This document shows positions 7,536-12,290 of a stretch of DNA of 12,290 bases, in pieces. Source of the DNA: Geobacter sp. UBA6169 (GTDB lineage: Bacteria > Desulfobacterota > Desulfuromonadia > Geobacterales > Pseudopelobacteraceae); the NCBI GenBank assembly GCA_002422265.1, contig DIUB01000001.1:1-12290 (forward strand), read 5' to 3'. Position numbers and translations under genes: made by a program. The notes under the pieces were generated by a model that did not search any database, was not told the origin of the DNA, and worked only from the letters and a program-made list of their open reading frames with translations. Numbering within the stretch: the stretch's first letter is position 1; every line of letters starts with the position of its first letter.

Positions 7536-7579
7536 CAAACAAAGCTGCCCCCGTCAGCCTTTTGGCAAACGGAGGCAGC
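7536..7579 (-). terminator. Rho-independent terminator after flgE
   Basis: Read on the minus strand, an 11-bp stem pairs GCTGCCTCCGT with ACGGGGGCAGC (one G-T wobble). It encloses an inner GCC-AAAA-GGC hairpin, and TTTGTTTG follows at once. It begins 28 bases after the flgE stop codon. A GC-rich stem plus a T-rich tail is the standard layout of an intrinsic terminator, although the tail is interrupted by G and may be leaky. Confidence 0.75.
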
Positions 7580-7607
7580 GAGGATGCGTCCAGACCTCAA
7601 GATCGGC

Positions 7608-9260
7608 TTAACGCTTGAGGTTCAGCACCTCCTGGGTCATTTCATCAGCGGTGGTGATGGTCTTTGAATTGGCGGAATAGGCCCGCTGGGTCAGGATCAT
7701 CTTCACAAACTGGCCCGCCATATCCACGTTACTCTGTTCCAGAGAGTTGGAAAAGACCTTCTCGCTGCTGCCGTTCAGAGAGTTGTTCAACAGCGTGAAC
7801 CCCTTGTCAGATATGCCGGACTCAACCGTAGCCTTAAACAACGTACCACCGGTTTTTTGCAGCGCATTGGCATTCGGTACACTGATCACTGCCAGACGCT
7901 GGGCACTCAGGGAATTTTCTTTGGTTGCCGGTATACCGACCTGCCCTGAGACATTGTAGTAATTGGTGGTGGTGCCGTCCTTGCCTACATAGGTAATCAG
8001 CCCGTTCGAACCAACGGTAACAATCTTCTCAAAACCCTTGCCGATTTCACCGGCAAGAATGGCAATAGCCGGTGCCGCGCCTGCTGCTGCGGTTTCGGTT
8101 GCCGGAATAGCTGCGGTTAGGTCGGTATAGGCAGTCACCACTGTCGCAGTCTGGAACGTGGTGGTCCTGATCAGGTTGTTGGCATCGGAAAGAGTGCTCA
8201 AGGCATTATTCGAAAGTGCAGTACTTTGCGGGGATGAGATTGCCAGTCCGGCCGCATTCAAGGCAGCTTCAGTAGCTTCCTTCAAAGTGTTGGCATTGGC
8301 TTGGTCAGTCAAGGCCATCTTCAGCGGGTTGACCTGGGTGTTATAGTTGCTGGCAAGGGTTGAAAGGGTTGGAGCATTACCTAGGCTGTTCTTTAGATTC
8401 GTAAAATCGTTGTTCACAGCCACAGTAGAAAAAGAAGCGGCATTGATCAGTGCACTAAGACTGTTGAGCGAGCTGATCGCCGCAGCCCCCAGGGTCGGAT
8501 CTTTTGGTTTATCCACTGCTGCTTGCGCTGCTTTTTTAGCTGCATCGGCAGCCAACTGGATGTTTGAGGCCAGCAACTGTTCAGAGGCGGTACCGCTGGC
8601 ATTCGCAGTATTCTTAAGTGTTGTCGCATCATTAAGCAGCGTCTGCGCCTTGTCGTTGATGCTTGTCAGTGCCGTTGTGTAGTCTCCTGCTTGCGAAGCG
8701 GTGGTTACTGCCGTATCTGCTGCGGCAACAAGCAAGCCAGCTCTGGTATCTAAGGTATTCACACTGCTTTGCAGGTTAGTCAGCAAGGGAGAAAGGGCTG
8801 CAACCGCCGTCGCTATGCCAGAGGCATTGTCATTAAACTTGATCGGGTTGCCCTGAGTATCCAGCACCTGATAGCCATCAGCATTGACCAGATAGAGGTC
8901 GGCATCGGTACGAAAGGCACCGGCACGGGACACATATGACTGATTCTGGGTCACTGGAGCTGCATCGCCGGGCGCCTTAAGGGCAAAAAAACTGTTCCCT
9001 TGCAGGGCCAGGTCGGTCACGCTCTCGGTACTCTCAAAGGACCCCTGAGCAAAGACGTTATCCACCTTCTGGATCATGGAACCGCGACCAATCTGGGAAT
9101 TATTTCCAATGTCAGTGGAGAGCATGTCGGAAAACAGCATCCGTCCTGATTTGAAGCCAATGGTGTTGACGTTGGCAAGGTTGTTGCCGATTACGTTGAT
9201 CCCTTCGGCATTTGCCAACAGACCGGATACGCCAGTAAACATTGCTGATGTGATACTCAT
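7608..9260 (-). CDS. flgE: Flagellar hook protein FlgE with Ala-rich insert
   Basis: FlgE polymerises into the hook, the universal joint outside the outer membrane. I place the start at ATG 9260 (MSITSAMFTGVSGLLANAEG) because it has a consensus AGGAGG eight bases upstream and because hook proteins begin this way; the frame extends further upstream without family similarity. The 550-residue product has the N-terminal rod/hook motif GNNLANVNTIGFKSGRMLFS (residues 25-44), the loop VTDLALQGNSFFAL, and the C-terminal domain (about 505-550) SNVDMAGQFVKMILTQRAYS. Residues about 146-408 are an Ala/Thr/Leu/Asn-rich, aromatic-poor, probably helical segment where ordinary FlgE proteins have beta-rich domains. 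After it, GSNGLITYVGKDGTTTNYYN returns to the family pattern. It sits between the small flagellar-operon protein and a terminator. Called FlgE from its context and ends; the middle is atypical. Confidence 0.88.
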   Translation of the reverse strand: MSITSAMFTGVSGLLANAEGINVIGNNLANVNTIGFKSGRMLFSDMLSTDIGNNSQIGRGSMIQKVDNVFAQGSFESTESVTDLALQGNSFFALKAPGDAAPVTQNQSYVSRAGAFRTDADLYLVNADGYQVLDTQGNPIKFNDNASGIATAVAALSPLLTNLQSSVNTLDTRAGLLVAAADTAVTTASQAGDYTTALTSINDKAQTLLNDATTLKNTANASGTASEQLLASNIQLAADAAKKAAQAAVDKPKDPTLGAAAISSLNSLSALINAASFSTVAVNNDFTNLKNSLGNAPTLSTLASNYNTQVNPLKMALTDQANANTLKEATEAALNAAGLAISSPQSTALSNNALSTLSDANNLIRTTTFQTATVVTAYTDLTAAIPATETAAAGAAPAIAILAGEIGKGFEKIVTVGSNGLITYVGKDGTTTNYYNVSGQVGIPATKENSLSAQRLAVISVPNANALQKTGGTLFKATVESGISDKGFTLLNNSLNGSSEKVFSNSLEQSNVDMAGQFVKMILTQRAYSANSKTITTADEMTQEVLNLKR

Positions 9261-9268
9261 GGTTATTG

Positions 9269-9274
9269 CCTCCT
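9269..9274 (-). promoter_or_regulatory. Consensus ribosome binding site of flgE
   Basis: AGGAGG on the minus strand lies eight bases before the ATG at 9260. It decides the flgE start in favour of MSITSAM over the longer open frame that begins at 9323. It is one of the two strongest sites in the window (the other is flgD's), fitting the large amount of hook protein needed. Confidence 0.85.
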
Positions 9275-9281
9275 GTTCTGG

Positions 9282-9335
9282 TGGAGATGCGTCAGTCGGT
9301 CGGCATCTCCAGGGCTTCCTCAAGAGGACCAGCCC
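9282..9335 (-). promoter_or_regulatory. Two tandem hairpins in flgE mRNA leader
   Basis: In minus-strand order, the first hairpin is GGGCT-GG-TCCTC-TT-GAGGA-AGCCC (9335-9312), ten pairs with a two-base bulge and a two-base loop. The second, starting at the next base, is TGGAGATGC, a 12-base loop, then GCATCTCCA (9311-9282), nine perfect pairs. No T-run follows either, so they do not look like terminators. The second ends seven bases before the AGGAGG of flgE. They could protect the flgE message, block upstream decay, or modulate initiation. The structures are direct from sequence; the role is inference. Confidence 0.6.
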
Positions 9336-9356
9336 GTAGGTTATGAAGTAAACTGC

Positions 9357-9740
9357 TTAGATAATCACTGCTGAATCAATGTTAGTAAACACGTTGCCCA
9401 TCATCTGCTGGCGATCAAGGGCGGTCACGACAGTCCGGTTTTTAACGCTGACCACCAGGGCAGCATCGCCCACCATAACCAGAGAATCCTTTCCTCCTTT
9501 TTGGGCCACACTGGCCACGGCCCCTTCAAGCTGCTGCAGTTGCTCCGGGCTGAATGATATGTTACGCGACCGCAGCCGGTCCTGGGCATGTTGTGAAAAC
9601 GTCAGCCCCTGCGTTTTTTCAAGTACTTTGGCAAATGGAGTAGCTTTTTCTGTACCGGCTGGCTGTGCTTTGCCCGGTTGTGGTGATCTGACCGACGGCT
9701 GAACAGGATTCGGAAAATAGAGCTTATCAATGGTACTCAT
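9357..9740 (-). CDS. Flagellar operon protein, TIGR02530-like, function unknown
   Basis: A 127-residue soluble protein encoded between flgD and flgE. This position, its size and its pattern match the TIGR02530 'flagellar operon protein' family, found between flgD and flgE in various Firmicutes, Geobacter and Bdellovibrio; that match is from memory. The first 45 residues are Pro/Gln-rich and look disordered (NPVQPSVRSPQPGKAQPAG). The conserved part (about 46-125) includes LTFSQHAQDRLRSRNISFSP, a helix with EQLQQLEGAV, the strand pair DSLVMVGDAALVVSVKNRTV, and TALDRQQMMGNVFTNIDSAV. No signal peptide or membrane helix is visible. Its ATG overlaps the flgD stop as ATGA. The family's function is not known; an assembly or secretion accessory role is only suggested by location. 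Confidence 0.85.
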   Translation of the reverse strand: MSTIDKLYFPNPVQPSVRSPQPGKAQPAGTEKATPFAKVLEKTQGLTFSQHAQDRLRSRNISFSPEQLQQLEGAVASVAQKGGKDSLVMVGDAALVVSVKNRTVVTALDRQQMMGNVFTNIDSAVII

Positions 9741-10405
9741 GATTCTTTGACGGATATCACATCCGCAAACGGCACCGTAACCGTACCGATAGTCAGGTAT
9801 GCCGCGCCCTGATCAAAGCGGATACCATCGGCCTTGCCGGTGGTGTAGGTGGTTGCCTGAACCGCATTACCCAGGGCGTTGGTGCCGCCTACTGAAAACC
9901 GGTACGTACCGGCCGGCAGCCGGTTACCCTGGCCATCAGTACCATCCCACTGGAAGGAGTTGCTTCCTGCCGGTAGGCTGCCCAGATCAATAATCCGCAC
10001 GGCCTGCCCTCCACTGGTGGTAATCTTCAAGGTATTTCCGCTGGTTGCACCAGCCAGATCAAAGGCGATAGTAGCCGGGTTGGTGCCGTCCAGACTGATC
10101 TGATCACCACGGGAGGTAACTTCTTTACCGATCAGGGCCACTGAGGTCATGGCAAGGCTGTTGTCCTGGGCTGCCAAAAGCTTCTCCAGGGCTGCAGAGG
10201 TATTATAGGCCTGCTCAACCTGGGTCAGCTGGGCCAGCTGCCCCAACATTTGCGTGGCGTCCTGTGGAGCCAAGGGATCCTGGTTCTGCAGTTGGGCAAT
10301 AAACAGCTTCAGAAAATCGTCCTTGTTCATGCCGATGGATTCTTTCATGGCATTTGCCGCATAACTACCGCTGGTAGCAGTTGTATTGGTAATAGCTGTA
10401 CTCAT
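9737..10405 (-). CDS. flgD: Flagellar hook assembly protein FlgD
   Basis: FlgD is the hook cap (scaffold) that guides FlgE polymerisation and is then discarded. The 222-residue product has the family N-terminus (about 25-70): MNKDDFLKLFIAQLQNQDPL followed by APQDATQMLGQLAQLTQVEQ. Next are beta-rich domains, including the FlgD Ig-like part with LPAGSNSFQWDGTDGQGNRL and PAGTYRFSVGG (about 140-170). The start ATG at 10405 is preceded by AAAGGAGGTGA, an almost perfect anti-16S match, nine bases away. It lies 20 bp after fliK and overlaps the following small gene by 4 bp. Complete and ordinary. Confidence 0.96.
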   Translation of the reverse strand: MSTAITNTTATSGSYAANAMKESIGMNKDDFLKLFIAQLQNQDPLAPQDATQMLGQLAQLTQVEQAYNTSAALEKLLAAQDNSLAMTSVALIGKEVTSRGDQISLDGTNPATIAFDLAGATSGNTLKITTSGGQAVRIIDLGSLPAGSNSFQWDGTDGQGNRLPAGTYRFSVGGTNALGNAVQATTYTTGKADGIRFDQGAAYLTIGTVTVPFADVISVKES

Positions 10406-10412
10406 CCGTCAT

Positions 10413-10423
10413 TCACCTCCTTT
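10413..10423 (-). promoter_or_regulatory. Extended ribosome binding site of flgD
   Basis: The 20-bp fliK-flgD gap contains AAAGGAGGTGA on the minus strand, nine bases before the flgD ATG. A second ATG inside the spacer (10412-10410) is out of frame. The long match suggests efficient independent initiation rather than only coupling to fliK. Confidence 0.75.
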
Positions 10424-10425
10424 CA

Positions 10426-12290
10426 CTAGAATCGTACATCAAGAGTTGACTGGTACTGAGGAGCAAAATACAGAACGCTTGGTGACGAATCCTGAGCCGT
10501 CACCCCTTCCCGGGCTGCAGAGGCATACTGTGCATGATAGATCCGCTGTTCCGGGTTCATCTGGCGCCACTCCCTTTGTTGCTGCTGGGTCTGTCCACCA
10601 AGGGTACCGGTAGAGACCTCAAAAGAATCAATACGGATATTCTGGCGGGCAAGAGTTTCTTTCAGCTCATCACCCTGGCGAAGCAATGCTTCGCGTACGC
10701 CACGCTGTTCTGCAATGATCTCAAGCTTCAACCCCTGTTCTTCCATCCGCAGGTTCAGCTGCACATTACCCAAATGCTCAGGCGAGAGCTTTAGTGAGAT
10801 CTGATCTCTCCCCTGCTTGAACTCATGAGTACTTAAACGCTCGAAAACCTGGCGTACTCCTTGCTCACTCTGGATCTGCCTGGACTGTTCATCAACGTTC
10901 GTCAGCGGTACAGCTGCTGTTTGCACTCTACTGCCTGCTTGTAGCACCAGATGCTGGCCCTCATCAGGGGTACTAGCCAGTGTCATCAAGCCAGTATTTT
11001 CGATTAATGCCTTTTCCGACATGCTATCTATTGGCACTAACGATTGCTCGAATAACGGTGATTGCTGCTGTCCTGAAAAATCACGACCATGCCTGCCGGG
11101 CTCAGCCGCAGCAACGGCCACTTCGTTAGACTGAGCAAATCGAAACGTCTGTACCATTGCCTGGGGCTTGCTGGATAATAAAGCATCCTGATTTCCGTGA
11201 TTTGGTATAACCTGCACCTGCGCTGCTGTCTGCTGGTGTTCCTTTCCATGACTGACGCCACCGTGTTGAATCACCGGTTGCTGCTCTGTGATGCGGGTGT
11301 CACTCGGCTGTACTATCTGCTGCTGCTCTGTGGCGCGTCTTGCAACATTTATTGGCACCACCGGCTGTTGCTCCGGAGTGCGACTTCCCCCTATTGACTG
11401 CGCCAATGTCTGCTGCTCTATACCACGACCCTCACTATTCGACGGCACCACCGGCTGTTGTTCCGGAGGGCGACTTCCACCTACTGCCTGCACCAATGTC
11501 TGCTGCTCTATACCACGACCCTCAATATTCGACGGCACCACCGGCTGTTGTTCCGGAGGGCGACTTCCCCCTACTGACTGCACCAATGTCTGCTGCTCTG
11601 TAACACGACTCTCGACATTTGACGCTACCACCGGCTGCTGACGGTTTTCTGTCTGCCTTGCCGATGCCACTGTTTCCTGATCCAGAGGTTCACCCGCTGA
11701 CTCCTCAGTATTCACAGGTTTCTGATACAAAGAATCTGTCTGCCCAATCAGCTCCTTCTCTTGTAGCTGTGGTGCCTGCATAGCATCTGCTACAGCATTA
11801 TGAGGTAATTGGCTCTGTTGCAGGCTACGTGGATCAGACGCAAAGGATTGTCCGGAACCGACAGCAAAGCTGACTGCTTCCAGCGATTCAGCAGCTGGCA
11901 GATCGTCTCCATGAGGGGTAACCACTGATACGTTTTCTTGTGGGACTTGTGGGACTTGCGGGACTTGTGGTGCAGGTGGTGTCTGCAGCATGCTGAGCTG
12001 AGCGAACACAGCCACCATCTGCAGTGCTGTTGAAGATTCTGGCTCTGATGGCTCGTTTTGCATCAGCAAGGCAGCCGGGTCTTGCCCTTGGACCGGGTTC
12101 ACCAGGTTTGTTGTATCCTGCGAGCCGAGTGAATGAACCATTGTGCTATCCAGCTCAGGAATCTGTTTGGCTGCTGTCTGTGTTACGACGGTTTGGGCCA
12201 AGAGATCACTGAACAGTGCTGACAGCTCACCTGATGTTTGTGCGGCTCCAGGATCAGGCGACAGGGTGGTTACCGTAGCTGTCGATGCCA
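10426..12290 (-). CDS. fliK: Hook-length control protein FliK, 5' end outside window
   Basis: FliK is the secreted molecular ruler that measures the hook and triggers the FlhB specificity switch. The frame is open to the right edge (620 codons visible plus stop), and residues upstream of the first possible TTG (12201) read ...GELSALFSDLLAQT, a FliK-like opening, so the gene is cut by the window. The C-terminal Flg_hook domain (about 10600-10850) carries ISLKLSPEHLGNVQLNLRME and LLRQGDELKETLARQNI. It is followed by a Gln-rich tail. The N-terminal two thirds are Gln/Pro/Val/Ser-rich and low in hydrophobic core, as expected of the ruler part, and contain 30-residue tandem repeats and a PQV run. 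It heads the visible hook cluster, 20 bp before flgD. Low sequence conservation outside the C-terminal domain is normal for FliK. Confidence 0.93.
   Translation of the reverse strand, partial: ASTATVTTLSPDPGAAQTSGELSALFSDLLAQTVVTQTAAKQIPELDSTMVHSLGSQDTTNLVNPVQGQDPAALLMQNEPSEPESSTALQMVAVFAQLSMLQTPPAPQVPQVPQVPQENVSVVTPHGDDLPAAESLEAVSFAVGSGQSFASDPRSLQQSQLPHNAVADAMQAPQLQEKELIGQTDSLYQKPVNTEESAGEPLDQETVASARQTENRQQPVVASNVESRVTEQQTLVQSVGGSRPPEQQPVVPSNIEGRGIEQQTLVQAVGGSRPPEQQPVVPSNSEGRGIEQQTLAQSIGGSRTPEQQPVVPINVARRATEQQQIVQPSDTRITEQQPVIQHGGVSHGKEHQQTAAQVQVIPNHGNQDALLSSKPQAMVQTFRFAQSNEVAVAAAEPGRHGRDFSGQQQSPLFEQSLVPIDSMSEKALIENTGLMTLASTPDEGQHLVLQAGSRVQTAAVPLTNVDEQSRQIQSEQGVRQVFERLSTHEFKQGRDQISLKLSPEHLGNVQLNLRMEEQGLKLEIIAEQRGVREALLRQGDELKETLARQNIRIDSFEVSTGTLGGQTQQQQREWRQMNPEQRIYHAQYASAAREGVTAQDSSPSVLYFAPQYQSTLDVRF
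11284..11640 (-). repeat. 90-bp tandem repeats in fliK
   Basis: Three exact-length 90-bp units (11640-11551, 11550-11461, 11460-11371) and a fourth, degenerate 87-bp unit (11370-11284) encode 30-residue repeats that begin QQPVV, have EQQTLVQ at the centre and close with GGSRPPE or a relative. A partial fifth (QQPVIQHGG) follows. By hand count the second and third units match at about 83 of 90 bases, so duplication looks recent. The phase is a multiple of three, so copy-number change would keep the frame and alter FliK length. Confidence 0.92.
11937..11971 (-). repeat. 9-bp tandem repeat in fliK (PQV)
   Basis: A 9-bp unit (GTCCCACAA-type on the minus strand) occurs about four times and encodes PQVPQVPQVPQ. 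It is a short in-frame repeat within the low-complexity part of FliK, separate from the 90-bp set. Confidence 0.8.

Noticed and set aside
7577..7592. Sigma-54-like GG-N10-GC spacing on the minus strand
   Set aside because: Only the GG and GC dinucleotides fit; the rest departs from TGGCACG-N4-TTGCA and it overlaps the terminator stem.
9261..9323. Longer flgE start at 9323
   Set aside because: The added residues resemble no hook protein, this stretch forms the leader hairpins, and the consensus AGGAGG serves the ATG at 9260.
11284..11640. Regular repeats as a CRISPR array
   Set aside because: The units are contiguous, a multiple of three, and translated within FliK; there are no unique spacers.
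11288..11641. Plus-strand frames with repeated Cys-rich TGCCSG units
   Set aside because: They are the complement of the fliK tandem repeats; the repetition comes from fliK and there is no ribosome binding site or homology.
12199..12201. TTG as the true start of fliK
   Set aside because: The frame stays open to the window edge and the upstream residues look like a FliK N-terminus, so the gene is truncated by the window.

Overview
The whole window is one strand of a bacterial flagellar hook and export-gate cluster. Every real gene lies on the minus strand, so transcription runs from the right edge to the left. In that order the genes are fliK (5' part outside the window), flgD, a 127-residue flagellar-operon protein of unknown function, flgE, then a 175-bp gap, then fliL, fliM, fliN, fliO, fliP, fliQ, fliR, flhB and flhA (last ~20 codons outside the window). 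Gene order, the small protein between flgD and flgE, moderate GC content and protein style suggest a Geobacter-like Desulfuromonadia/Geobacterales bacterium. A Trichlorobacter/Geobacter lovleyi-type organism would fit, but this is inference from memory and not a database match.

Region 1 (12290-7608) is the hook-building set. FliK is the secreted hook-length ruler, FlgD the hook cap, and FlgE the hook subunit; the small protein is conserved in this position but uncharacterised. FliK carries exact 30-residue tandem repeats. FlgE has an unusual alanine-rich segment of about 260 residues in its middle. A 96-bp leader before flgE can fold into two adjacent hairpins just ahead of a consensus ribosome binding site.

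Region 2 (7607-7433) has no gene. It contains a strong intrinsic-terminator-like hairpin after flgE, followed by a possible sigma-70-type promoter, so the cluster probably splits into two transcription units here.

Region 3 (7432-2219) is a tightly packed switch and export operon: fliL (stator-associated), fliM and fliN (C-ring), fliO (gate assembly), and fliP, fliQ, fliR and flhB (export gate). Most junctions overlap by a few bases or are separated by no more than 14 bp, which points to translational coupling. The fliR/flhB junction is the oddest spot. flhB is in the same frame as fliR with only one TGA between them, and it has no ATG, GTG or TTG that would retain its conserved N-terminus; a CTG codon with a good ribosome binding site sits exactly where the family start belongs.

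Region 4 (2218-1) is an AT-rich 201-bp gap with no recognisable gene, followed by flhA, the export-gate nonamer subunit. I found no RNA gene, mobile element, CRISPR array or unknown multi-gene system. The points of interest are local: the flhB start, the FlgE insert, the flgE leader, the FliK repeats and the uncharacterised small protein.
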